Source: Alphaproteobacteria bacterium CG11_big_fil_rev_8_21_14_0_20_39_49
Lineage (GTDB): Bacteria; Pseudomonadota; Alphaproteobacteria; Rickettsiales; UBA6187
NCBI GenBank assembly: GCA_002787635.1
Contig: PCXK01000007.1
Span: 87,446 to 141,266 of the forward strand
DNA length: 53,821 bases
Direction: 5' to 3'
This document shows positions 35,526 to 43,300 of the stretch, piece after piece (the stretch's first letter is position 1; each line of letters starts with the position of its first letter). The notes under the pieces were generated by a model. The model searched no databases and was not told where the DNA came from. It saw nothing but the letters and a program-made list of their open reading frames with translations. Made by a program: the position numbers and the translations under genes.

Positions 35526-36650
35526 ATGTTAAAAAATCGTATTGAATCTATAGATGTATTAAGAGGCTTGGTAATAGCCTTAATGACTATCGACCATGTA
35601 AGAGAATTTTTCTTCATGGCAAATCCGTTGCCTGACCCGATGAATATTGAAGCAACCCCGTTTTGGGTGTTTTTCAGTCGGTGGCTCGCACATTTTTGTG
35701 CGCCGATATTTGTATTTCTGGCAGGAATTTCAGCATATTTATATGGTTGTAAAGTATCTAAAAAAGAACTTTCAATGTTTTTATTAAAACGCGGAATATT
35801 TTTGATAATACTGGAAATAACAGTTATAAACTTTGCATGGACTTTTTCTTTTCCGCCTTCAAAAATTTTTCTACAGGTTATTTGGGCAATAGGAATCAGT
35901 ATGGTTTGTTTAAGTGCTATAATATGGCTGCCAAGGTTGGCAATAGCAGCGGTAGCATTATTTTTAATAGCAGGACACCACTTGTTATCGGGCATATCAT
36001 TTGAAAGCGGTGCAGGGCATTATATTTGGGCGATATTATATGACAGAAATGTACTTGAATTAACCGAAGATATTAAGGCAAGAACTTCATACCCTGTTTT
36101 GCCGTGGATAGGTATTATAGCACTAGGCTACTTATACGGTTGTATTTTTGCGAAAGGATTTGATGCTTTTAGGCGAAACAAAATATTAATAATTTCGGCA
36201 ATCTTATGCTTTAGCTTATTCATTATTTTAAGGTTCGGCAATATTTACGGTGAAAATAACTTGTTCGTATCGGCAGAGGGGGATTTTATTTTAAGTTTAA
36301 TGTCGTTCTTTAATCTGACCAAATACCCGCCGTCGCTTTTATTTTCATTAATGACTTTAAGCGGGGCATTTTTATGTTTAAGGTACATTGAAAAAATCCA
36401 TGGCGTTATAAAAGCGGTTTTGCTTAATTTTGGTCGTGTTCCGATGTTTTATTATATATTGCATTTATATGCACTTCATATAGCTTATAAAATTACGGTA
36501 TTATTAGTGGGAATTGAAAAATATAGCGTTTCTAATATTCAAATTGTGTGGATTATATCGATTATTACGTTGATAGCTTTATATCCTGCCGTTATTTGGT
36601 TCGGTAAATTAAAAGCATCTTCCGATAATAAATTACTAAAATATCTATAA
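35526..36650 (+). CDS. DUF1624 / heparan-alpha-glucosaminide N-acetyltransferase-like membrane protein
   Basis: The 374-residue protein has about ten transmembrane helices and starts with RIESIDVLRGLVIALMTIDH, the hallmark of the DUF1624 family. The conserved histidine of this segment is the proposed acetyl carrier in the human lysosomal relative. A later NFGRVPMFYYILHLY segment is also typical. Members are thought to move acyl groups across membranes onto sugars. It starts one base after the fifth lipoprotein gene, so it is the last gene of that operon; its link to iron is inferred from this position only. Confidence 0.85.
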   Translation: MLKNRIESIDVLRGLVIALMTIDHVREFFFMANPLPDPMNIEATPFWVFFSRWLAHFCAPIFVFLAGISAYLYGCKVSKKELSMFLLKRGIFLIILEITVINFAWTFSFPPSKIFLQVIWAIGISMVCLSAIIWLPRLAIAAVALFLIAGHHLLSGISFESGAGHYIWAILYDRNVLELTEDIKARTSYPVLPWIGIIALGYLYGCIFAKGFDAFRRNKILIISAILCFSLFIILRFGNIYGENNLFVSAEGDFILSLMSFFNLTKYPPSLLFSLMTLSGAFLCLRYIEKIHGVIKAVLLNFGRVPMFYYILHLYALHIAYKITVLLVGIEKYSVSNIQIVWIISIITLIALYPAVIWFGKLKASSDNKLLKYL

Positions 36651-36679
36651 ATCATTTGAAAATCTCTTATAAAATTAGT

Positions 36680-36743
36680 GATAATGATTCTCATTATTGT
36701 GTTGACTTGCCTTTTTGCATGAGTAATAATGATTCTTATTAAC
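36680..36743. promoter_or_regulatory. two Fur-like boxes
   Basis: GATAATGATTCTCATTATT at 36680-36698 matches 16 of 19, and AATAATGATTCTTATTAAC at 36725-36743 matches 14 of 19 bases of the Fur consensus. They lie directly before the 31-codon ORF at 36765. Confidence 0.72.
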
Positions 36744-36764
36744 AATTAATTTACGGAGGAAATT

Positions 36765-36860
36765 ATGACTAAAACCACTTATTCAAGCTTTGAGCCGGCA
36801 AAAGAAGATGTGTCTGTTTTAAGCGATATGATGATTGGATTTATGAGCATGGGAGTTTAG
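36765..36860 (+). CDS. small iron-linked ORF (31 residues)
   Basis: The frame begins MTKTTYSSFEPAKED and ends with a Met-rich hydrophobic tail (SDMMIGFMSMGV). An excellent ribosome binding site GGAGGAAATT sits just before the ATG, and Fur-like boxes lie upstream, so it is probably translated. It does not resemble the small haemin-uptake protein HemP. The next gene starts two bases after its stop. It might be a regulatory leader or a small membrane-associated protein. Confidence 0.6.
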   Translation: MTKTTYSSFEPAKEDVSVLSDMMIGFMSMGV

Positions 36861-36862
36861 TT

Positions 36863-37219
36863 GTGAGTAATATTATTCCGTTTCCCGAGCATAAAGTCCG
36901 TAATAAGAAAATTATCAGACTAACTTTTTGCAAAAAATGTTTATGCAGTAAAATACCTGATATTTGGAATAGGCAAAGTGGTGAGATTGCTATGTTGATT
37001 CCCGTAACGGATGAGATGTCGAACCCTTTTCATGCCTACGTGACTATAAAGGTGGTTGACATAAAAGAGGTTATTATAAATAGCGGTGATGAGCAATTTG
37101 TTAATCTTGCCGAATGTGCAAATGTCCACTTCATTGAAGAGGGGTTTGAACCAAAATCGGATATTCTGACCGAACATTTTAACAATGATAATAGTTGGAA
37201 CTTAAAGGCGTTGCATTAG
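36863..37219 (+). CDS. hypothetical protein in Fur-linked unit
   Basis: The 118-residue protein starts with GTG and reads MSNIIPFPEHKVRNKK, with a CKKCLC cluster at about residues 23-28 and one more cysteine near residue 92. There is no signal peptide. The cysteine cluster could bind metal, but no family was recognised. It follows the 31-codon ORF by two bases and should share its iron control. Confidence 0.65.
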   Translation: MSNIIPFPEHKVRNKKIIRLTFCKKCLCSKIPDIWNRQSGEIAMLIPVTDEMSNPFHAYVTIKVVDIKEVIINSGDEQFVNLAECANVHFIEEGFEPKSDILTEHFNNDNSWNLKALH

Positions 37220-37229
37220 ATGGGGGGGC

Positions 37230-37492
37230 AATAAACATAGAATTTGTCATGCTGAACTTGTTTCAGCATCTACTTTGTAATGCTATAGCACTTTAAGCTA
37301 ATATATTTACGTTGTCGTGCATCGGACTCATAAAATTCACGTAGATTTGCTACGCTCAAATTTTATTCGACTTGCACTCCTAGTAACTATATCATCTTAA
37401 AGAGCTATAGAGATGCTGAAACAAGTTCAGCATGACAAGAAATTAAAAACCTCAGTGCGATTTTTACAAAATCTATGTTTGTTGAACACTAC
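37230..37492. mobile_element. MITE-like composite element with GTCATGCTGAAC core
   Basis: The inner arms TGTCATGCTGAACTTGTTTC (from 37245) and the matching CAAGTTCAGCATGACA (to 37437) enclose about 145 bases of other sequence. The right end continues CAGTGCGATTTTTACAAAAT then CTATGTTTGTTGAACAC to 37492, which closely matches the right end of the element ending at 53615. The left end (CAATAAACATAG near 37230) has lost the terminal GTT. No coding frame. Confidence 0.65.
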
Positions 37493-37504
37493 CATTATGT
37501 CACT

Positions 37505-37580
37505 TGTCACCCCGTCGTATGACGGGGACCGGAAGTGCTTGCAACACCGCACCAGACCCCGTTATAAAAACGGGGTGACA
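37505..37580. repeat. palindromic element with TGTCACCCCGT ends
   Basis: The ends TGTCACCCCGT and ACGGGGTGACA pair perfectly, with an internal CCGTCGTATGACGG hairpin. It follows the composite element directly and completes the 388-base non-coding gap before bfr. Confidence 0.7.
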
Positions 37581-37607
37581 AATTCATCGTTCTGTTCTAA
37601 TTAGATT

Positions 37608-38069
37608 TCATACTTGCGATTGCAGGTAATTTTCAATACCGATATTTTCTATAACCGATAATTGCTGCCTTAGCCAATCCTGATGTTCTTCTTCAGAAGC
37701 AAGGATATCTTCAAGTAAATTAACCGTAACCCTGTCGCCTGCATCATCTGCTATACCGATAGCTTGTTTAAGGTCTGCAATTGCTTTGTCTTCTAATTTT
37801 AAATCGCATTCAAGCATTTCTTTGGGTGTTTCGCCTATCATCAATTTTCCCAAATCCTGCAAATTGGGAAGTCCTTCTAAGAATAATATACGTTGAATTA
37901 TAACGTCAGAGTGCTTCATTTCGTCAATGGACTCTGCTTTTACCTTTGCACATAAAGAATGAAACCCCTTATGCTCTAATATTCTTGCATGCAGAAAATA
38001 TTGATTAATCGCTGTTAATTCGTTTTTTAAAATGATATTTAGCTGGGATATTACTGCTTTATCGGACAT
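37608..38069 (-). CDS. bfr: bacterioferritin
   Basis: Bacterioferritin stores iron as a ferric mineral in a 24-subunit haem-containing shell. The 153-residue protein has the ferroxidase ligands visible in LKNELTAINQYF, AESIDEMKHSD (which also holds the haem-ligand Met), and ILASEEEHQDWL. It lies downstream of bfd on the same strand, with a Fur-like box before bfd. Co-expression with bfd suggests controlled iron release when iron is short. Confidence 0.95.
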   Translation of the reverse strand: MSDKAVISQLNIILKNELTAINQYFLHARILEHKGFHSLCAKVKAESIDEMKHSDVIIQRILFLEGLPNLQDLGKLMIGETPKEMLECDLKLEDKAIADLKQAIGIADDAGDRVTVNLLEDILASEEEHQDWLRQQLSVIENIGIENYLQSQV

Positions 38070-38122
38070 AGTTACTTACTCGTTTATTTATAATGTTAGT
38101 CCAACATAGCAATTAACGGAAA

Positions 38123-38320
38123 TTATGCAATACTCGGATTGTTAATATTTTCGTCCATAATTGAACCGAGCATAAAACTATCAATGTAATCAAGGCATTG
38201 ACCGCATTCAACCTTGCAGCCTGCCTCTTTTATTACAGACTCGCCGTCTTTAGGGCATTTGGTTTTGCAAAGCCTTCTTAAATCCTTTTCTTTTAGGGCG
38301 TTACATATACATATATACAT
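38123..38320 (-). CDS. bfd: bacterioferritin-associated ferredoxin
   Basis: The 65-residue protein carries the [2Fe-2S] pattern C-x-C near the start (MYICIC) and C-x-x-C in VECGQC about 32 residues later, as in Bfd. Bfd donates electrons to bacterioferritin to release stored iron. It starts 57 bases from a Fur-like box and lies 53 bases before bfr. Confidence 0.9.
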   Translation of the reverse strand: MYICICNALKEKDLRRLCKTKCPKDGESVIKEAGCKVECGQCLDYIDSFMLGSIMDENINNPSIA

Positions 38321-38376
38321 ATTATAGCCTACAATAGTTGATATTGATTATTATTATAGCTTGTATTAAGTTCCGC

Positions 38377-38395
38377 GTCAATGAGAATCATTATC
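38377..38395. promoter_or_regulatory. Fur-like box before bfd
   Basis: GTCAATGAGAATCATTATC matches 16 of 19 bases of the Fur consensus. It stands in the divergent gap between bfd and the Coq10/RatA-like gene, closer to bfd. Iron-repressed bfd is known in several proteobacteria. Confidence 0.75.
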
Positions 38396-38508
38396 GTTTT
38401 TGCCGGAAGGGTAAAAATTTTTATATGTCATGATTTTTTAATTCAAAACGGAATTAAAATAATGTAGAGATAGTTATTATAGTTAAATAATACAAAGGTA
38501 TGCATTTT

Positions 38509-38949
38509 ATGCCTACGCACTACATTGAGAAAATATTACCATATACGCAACAGCAATTATTTGATTTGGTGGCGGATATTGAAAGCTATCCCAAATTCAT
38601 ACCGTGGTGTGAAAATGCAAGGATATATGAGCGTGACGGTGATGCCGTTCTTGCCGATTTGGTGATACATTTCAGGGGGGTAACGGGTAAATATACCTCA
38701 CGTGTATTGATTGATGAAAAAGAAAAGGAAATTTCCGTAGAGCTGGCACAAGGACCTTTTCATCATTTATATCAGGGGTGGAAGTTCATAAAAGTCCCCG
38801 AAGGCACAAGGGTTGAGTTTGACATTGACTTTAAGATACGTAATTTTTTCTTAGAAAAAATAGCCGATATGATGTTCGATGAAGCGTGTAAGAAAATGAT
38901 GGACGCATTTACAAAGCGTGCCGACGAGTTGTGTAAAGAGAAGGCGTAA
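38509..38949 (+). CDS. Coq10/RatA-family START-domain protein
   Basis: The 146-residue protein begins HYIEKILPYTQQQLFDLVAD after an initial MPT and continues with the family motif YPKFIPWCENARI. A lipid-binding START-like fold is expected, ending in a long helix. In mitochondria Coq10 binds ubiquinone and supports respiration; the E. coli relative RatA acts on ribosomes. In an alphaproteobacterium with an aa3 oxidase the ubiquinone role is the likelier. An ATG at 38500 is in frame, but the AAAGGT lies too close to it, so I use 38509. Confidence 0.88.
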   Translation: MPTHYIEKILPYTQQQLFDLVADIESYPKFIPWCENARIYERDGDAVLADLVIHFRGVTGKYTSRVLIDEKEKEISVELAQGPFHHLYQGWKFIKVPEGTRVEFDIDFKIRNFFLEKIADMMFDEACKKMMDAFTKRADELCKEKA

Positions 38950-38952
38950 ATG

Positions 38953-39441
38953 CTAACCGATTCTTTTTAGTATCATTTCTAAAGCGGTAAAAACCGCTTT
39001 CTCCCTGATGGAATTACGGCTGCCTGAAAAGCTGTGTAATTCATAAACTGTTTCATGTCCCTGATATGCAGTTGCTATATAGACCGTTCCAACCGGAGTT
39101 CGTTTCGTACCTCCGTCAGGACCTGCAACGCCTGTTATTGAAACGGAAATATCCGCCCTCGACATAAGCAAAGCCCCCTCAGCCATAGCGATAGCCGTCT
39201 GATAGCTTACCGCACCGAAATCTTCTATATAATAAGTAGGTACGGTCAGGAGTTCCACTTTTGCTTCGTTAGAATAAGTAACGTAACCTCTTTCAAAAAC
39301 TTCCGATGAGTTGGGTATTTCAGTTATTGACGCCGATAATAGACCGCCTGTACATGATTCTGCGGTAGCAAGCCTGTATTCCCGTTTCCTTAGGGCTTTT
39401 AGAACCTCGTGTGCTTTTCCTGTTATCTCAGATGAAAACAT
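38953..39441 (-). CDS. pncC: CinA C-terminal-type nicotinamide-nucleotide amidase
   Basis: The 162-residue protein is a stand-alone CinA C-terminal domain. It has the motif LATAESCTGGLLSASIT near the start and the SITGVAGPDGGT motif in the middle. This enzyme deamidates nicotinamide mononucleotide to nicotinate mononucleotide in the NAD salvage cycle. It is the third gene of the ispDF-pgpA-pncC unit and is convergent with the Coq10-like gene, three bases apart. Confidence 0.92.
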   Translation of the reverse strand: MFSSEITGKAHEVLKALRKREYRLATAESCTGGLLSASITEIPNSSEVFERGYVTYSNEAKVELLTVPTYYIEDFGAVSYQTAIAMAEGALLMSRADISVSITGVAGPDGGTKRTPVGTVYIATAYQGHETVYELHSFSGSRNSIREKAVFTALEMILKRIG

Positions 39442-39458
39442 ATCCTTTCCTATGATAT

Positions 39459-40181
39459 TTATTGCGGTACCGGAAAATTTTCAGCACCGTTATAAGCAAA
39501 AAATCCCGATGCCAATAACATGGCAATTAAATACATTACTATTATTGCGTAAACTGCTGCAAAAATATCATCGAACATTACACCGAAGCTGCTTTTTATA
39601 TTTTTATCGCACCATTTAATAGGCCATGGCTTCCAGATATCAAATATGCGGAATAAAATAAAGCCGACAAGTGATACGACCGATATCATAACCATATAAG
39701 GAATGAAAATCGCACTGTGAATGAAAAAATTCTGCAAATCCTGTAGGTTGTCAATAGAAAAGCGTATCTTATCATCAACCGAATATAATATATGGAAAAT
39801 AGGCAATGCAGTTGCTACCAGTACAAAGCCTGCAAAGAAAACAAGCATTTGACCGACAACTTCATCTATTACGACCTCTTTAGGATCCTGTCTGCCTGTG
39901 CGTTTCATATAGACGGACGTAGCCCACTGACCGATAATGAATAATAAAGTTATGCATAGTAAATACAGATTGGTAAATTCTTCTTGTGTATCTGCAAATA
40001 TAAAAAGCACATGCGATAAAATAAAAAGCGGGAAAGTGAAAAAACTGCCCATAGTACCCGGTGCAAACGGAATCTTTCCCGAACCGAACCATGTAGCGAT
40101 TATGAATGCGGGGTGATACCGGGCTATTCCTTTTGGAGTTTCTGTTTTTTGCGTTTCTTCGGTGTTTTTTGTCATTGCCAT
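39459..40181 (-). CDS. pgpA: phosphatidylglycerophosphatase A
   Basis: PgpA removes the phosphate from phosphatidylglycerophosphate to form phosphatidylglycerol. The 240-residue protein has the N-terminal family motif ATWFGSGKIPFAPGTMGS, several transmembrane helices and the DPKEVVIDEVVGQ acidic motif. It is longer than the usual 160-175 residues, because of an extended loop between helices (about residues 120-160). It lies between ispDF and pncC with gaps of 8 and 17 bases. Confidence 0.92.
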   Translation of the reverse strand: MAMTKNTEETQKTETPKGIARYHPAFIIATWFGSGKIPFAPGTMGSFFTFPLFILSHVLFIFADTQEEFTNLYLLCITLLFIIGQWATSVYMKRTGRQDPKEVVIDEVVGQMLVFFAGFVLVATALPIFHILYSVDDKIRFSIDNLQDLQNFFIHSAIFIPYMVMISVVSLVGFILFRIFDIWKPWPIKWCDKNIKSSFGVMFDDIFAAVYAIIVMYLIAMLLASGFFAYNGAENFPVPQ

Positions 40182-40189
40182 GTCTATTA

Positions 40190-41356
40190 TTAATGCATAT
40201 CTACGCTTACAACAGCCTGTGCCGCAATACCCTCGCCACGACCTGTAAAACCTAGTTTTTCAGTTGTTGTTGCCTTAACATTTACATTTGTATAATCAAT
40301 TCCGGCTATTTGAGCAATGCGTTTTTCCATATCTTTCTTATATTTTGATATTTTAGGTGATTCACATATGATGGTTATATCAATATTGTTTATTACACCA
40401 TGTTTTTTTGCAACAAGGCTACATGCGTGTTCGAGAAACATATCTGATGATACTCCCTTATATTTATCGTCCGATGGCGGGAAGTGTTCGCCTATATCAC
40501 CCTCGGATATAGCACCCAGTATCGCATCAACTACGGCATGGATACCGACATCTGCATCTGAATGACCTTCTAGGCTTTTATCGTGTTCAACCGCTACGCC
40601 GCATAGCATAATTTTATCGGCTTCGGATTTAGGCTCACAAAATCTGTGAACATCAAAACCCAGTCCTACCTTAGTTTTATGCTTCATGCTCATTATCCTT
40701 TCGGCTCGTTCAAAATCTTCTTTGGTTGTAATTTTAAAGTTGAGCTGTGAGCCGTCAACAGTTATTACGTTTTCACCTAAATATTCTTTTATAGCAGCGT
40801 CATCAGTAAAATTTCTGCCTTTCGCCTCATTGTGGCAATTTAATATCTCTTTATAGATAAAACCTTGCGGTGTTTGCGTCCTTATAATTTGTGTACGGTC
40901 TATAGTGCCGGTTACTTTGCCGTTTTCGCATTTTTTTAATGTATCTTCAACCGCAACGGCAGGTATAACGGCAATATTCTCACTTACGGCATCAATTACG
41001 GCATTTATTATCCGGTCGGATACTAAAGGACGTGCGGCATCATGTATTAAAACCTTATGCGGCTTATACTCTTTCAAAGCTTCCAGCCCGTGCCGCACCG
41101 ATTCCTGACGGGTTATTCCGCCTGATGCGGGCGCAAGTACTTCAAGGTCACCGACTGCAAAGTCATAAAGGTCTTTATGGTTCGGATTATATACGACTAA
41201 AACACCGTCAATATTCGGATTGTTGAGGAACACCAGAACCGTATGGCGTAGCATAGGCATTCCATGCAAATTCATATATTGCTTGGGCGTAGTGCTGCCG
41301 GTTCTTGTGCCGTGTCCTGCGGCAACTATTAGACAATATGTTTTTAGTTTATTCAT
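40190..41356 (-). CDS. ispDF: bifunctional MEP cytidylyltransferase / MECDP synthase
   Basis: This fusion carries steps of the non-mevalonate isoprenoid pathway. The N-terminal IspD part (about residues 1-220) has LIVAAGHGTRTG and VLIHDAARPLV. The C-terminal IspF part (about 228-388) has VGLGFDVHRF, HSDADVGIHAVVDAILG and the closing ATTTEKLGFTGRGEGIAA. The fused form is common in alphaproteobacteria. I place the start at the ATG at 41356; a TTG three codons earlier is possible. Presence of this pathway sets the organism apart from Rickettsia species, which lack it. Confidence 0.95.
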   Translation of the reverse strand: MNKLKTYCLIVAAGHGTRTGSTTPKQYMNLHGMPMLRHTVLVFLNNPNIDGVLVVYNPNHKDLYDFAVGDLEVLAPASGGITRQESVRHGLEALKEYKPHKVLIHDAARPLVSDRIINAVIDAVSENIAVIPAVAVEDTLKKCENGKVTGTIDRTQIIRTQTPQGFIYKEILNCHNEAKGRNFTDDAAIKEYLGENVITVDGSQLNFKITTKEDFERAERIMSMKHKTKVGLGFDVHRFCEPKSEADKIMLCGVAVEHDKSLEGHSDADVGIHAVVDAILGAISEGDIGEHFPPSDDKYKGVSSDMFLEHACSLVAKKHGVINNIDITIICESPKISKYKKDMEKRIAQIAGIDYTNVNVKATTTEKLGFTGRGEGIAAQAVVSVDMH

Positions 41357-41503
41357 GCAAGACAAGATAATTTAATAGTGGAGTTGTGTAAAGTAAGAAC
41401 AATGGAGCTTAGATATTTTTCATGATGTAATACAAATATTGCGTTTACTATTGAGGCTTTTTTTATTATAATGCGGCTTTTTTAAAGCTCGGATATTAAT
41501 AAA

Positions 41504-42493
41504 ATGCCAATAAGAATCGGTGAATTTGAATTAAAAGATAATGTCATACTTGCACCTATGTCGGGTGTGACCGATAAACCGTTCCGTGAGCTTGTAAAAG
41601 GGTTCGGGGCGGGGCTTATGGTGTCGGAGATGATAGCTTCCGAGGCTATGATACGTCAGACAAGAGATAGCCTGCTAAAATGCGAAATGTCACCCATAGA
41701 AGATATGACCTCGGTACAGCTTGCCGGAAATGACCCTGACAAAATGGCGGAGGCTGCCAAGTTAAATGAGGACATGGGGGCAAAGATAATCGACCTTAAT
41801 TACGGCTGCCCCGTTAAAAAAGTGGTAAACGGTTATGCAGGTTCCGCACTGATGAAAGATGAGTGTAAGGCTATATCTATTTTAGAAGCCGTTACTAATG
41901 CGGTTAAAGTGCCTGTTACCCTGAAAATGCGTATGGGCTGGGACCGGGAGCATTTGAACGCCCCTAAGCTTGCTAAGGCCGCTGAAGAAATCGGCATAAA
42001 AATGATAGTTATACACGGGCGTACCAGATGCCAGATGTATAACGGAAGTGCTGATTGGGAGTTTATATCTAAAGTAAAAGAAGAGGTAAATATTCCCGTG
42101 ATTGCAAACGGCGATATAAAAACTTACGACGATATAGATAGGGCGTTGGAACTGTCTAAAGCCGACGGGGTGATGATAGGCAGGGGGGCATATGGAAAGC
42201 CGTGGATAATTAATCAGGCATCGCATTATTTAAAAACAGGCGAAAAATTACCCGACCCGACCATTGAACAGCAGTACGCCGTGGTTCTTACTCACCTTGA
42301 CGGAATGCTATCCCACTATAACGAAATAAACGCTATAAGACTATTTAGGAAGCATGTAGGCTGGTATAGTGCAGGTCTGCACGGTGGTGCAAGGTTCAGG
42401 AACGAATATAACAAATTAGAATCCGTTCATGATGTTAAAGCAAAAATAAACGAATTTTATGAAAGTCTTTTTGAGTATGAATTAGTTTCTTAG
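41504..42493 (+). CDS. dusB: tRNA-dihydrouridine synthase (NifR3/DusB type)
   Basis: This flavin enzyme reduces uridines in the tRNA D-loop. The 329-residue protein has VILAPMSGVTDKPFRELV at the N-terminus, the catalytic DLNYGCPVKKVVNGYAGSAL with its cysteine, TLKMRMGWD, and IHGRTRCQMYNGSADW. In most alphaproteobacteria this gene (formerly nifR3) is the first of the ntr block, followed by ntrB and ntrC; here those two are absent. Confidence 0.95.
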   Translation: MPIRIGEFELKDNVILAPMSGVTDKPFRELVKGFGAGLMVSEMIASEAMIRQTRDSLLKCEMSPIEDMTSVQLAGNDPDKMAEAAKLNEDMGAKIIDLNYGCPVKKVVNGYAGSALMKDECKAISILEAVTNAVKVPVTLKMRMGWDREHLNAPKLAKAAEEIGIKMIVIHGRTRCQMYNGSADWEFISKVKEEVNIPVIANGDIKTYDDIDRALELSKADGVMIGRGAYGKPWIINQASHYLKTGEKLPDPTIEQQYAVVLTHLDGMLSHYNEINAIRLFRKHVGWYSAGLHGGARFRNEYNKLESVHDVKAKINEFYESLFEYELVS

Positions 42494-42600
42494 GTCTGTT
42501 TTATCTCATAATAATATCCTCTATTCTTAATTTACTTGGCTCACTGTTGCTTTTGTGGTACACTTGTTGTTGGACTAATATAAATTTATAGGAAAATGAT

Positions 42601-43227
42601 ATGCCGAACATGCCAACTGACAGTGATGGTTCTGAAAATACAATAGATAGCAGAGGTAATAACGGTATAATTAACCCGTCACAGACAAATTCCGAATTAG
42701 ATTCAGGCAGATCAATAAGTTCCGGTAGTTCCAGTAGTTCAGGCAGTTCGAGCAGTTCAAGAAGTTCTTCTTCATCCGGAAGTGAATGGGAAGATGATAT
42801 ATTCCTCGGTGATAGAAGGAGACCTATGCAGGGACGATTCGAGCCTGACGATTCTGAAGTAGGTGCGTTTCCGGCAATCGGCGGAGATGCGCCGGAAAGA
42901 CCCGTAAACGACGGGACAAGAGAAGTTCGAAACGATATACCTCGTGCTATAATTGTTGAGCGTAGTAATGATATTAATACAGGTGATTCACAAACGCCTT
43001 ATGCCGATGTTTTGAATATTGACGGTAATACTCAGATTGCAAAATCTAATGAAAAAGTTAAGAATACTGAAATACCTGTTGCAAGACCTTTAAACCGAAT
43101 TCAAACAATATTAAATCGTTTTAATCCGAGAGTAAAAAATGTTATTGCTACCGGTTGGGTTGAAGCGGAAAAAAACAGAAGAGATGAGACCGGGCATTCG
43201 CCTGACGGTTCTAATTCAATAACATAA
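42601..43227 (+). CDS. hypothetical disordered Ser-rich protein
   Basis: The 208-residue protein starts MPNMPTDSDGSEN, has a Ser/Gly tract with over 20 serines (about residues 38-62) and stays acidic and disordered to about residue 130. A more ordered basic part near residues 155-185 includes ARPLNRIQTILNRFNPRVKN. There is no signal peptide, membrane helix or known domain. A weak ATAGGA ribosome site precedes the ATG. It occupies the interval between dusB and ntrY, where ntrBC usually lie. No function is proposed. Confidence 0.65.
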   Translation: MPNMPTDSDGSENTIDSRGNNGIINPSQTNSELDSGRSISSGSSSSSGSSSSSRSSSSSGSEWEDDIFLGDRRRPMQGRFEPDDSEVGAFPAIGGDAPERPVNDGTREVRNDIPRAIIVERSNDINTGDSQTPYADVLNIDGNTQIAKSNEKVKNTEIPVARPLNRIQTILNRFNPRVKNVIATGWVEAEKNRRDETGHSPDGSNSIT

Positions 43228-43300
43228 AATTTATTCTCAGGTAATATTTGTCAATTAAAAATGTTGCAATAATGCATCATCATGCTGTATATATTCTAAC

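Noticed and set aside
37245-37437. CRISPR array or tRNA in the repeat-rich gap before bfr
   Set aside because: The repeats are inverted pairs, not evenly spaced direct repeats, and no tRNA cloverleaf or T-loop sequence is visible.
38979-38998. Perfect hairpin AAAGCGGT/ACCGCTTT as terminator
   Set aside because: It lies inside the 3' coding part of pncC and lacks a T run on either strand. It might still slow transcription from the Coq10-like gene.
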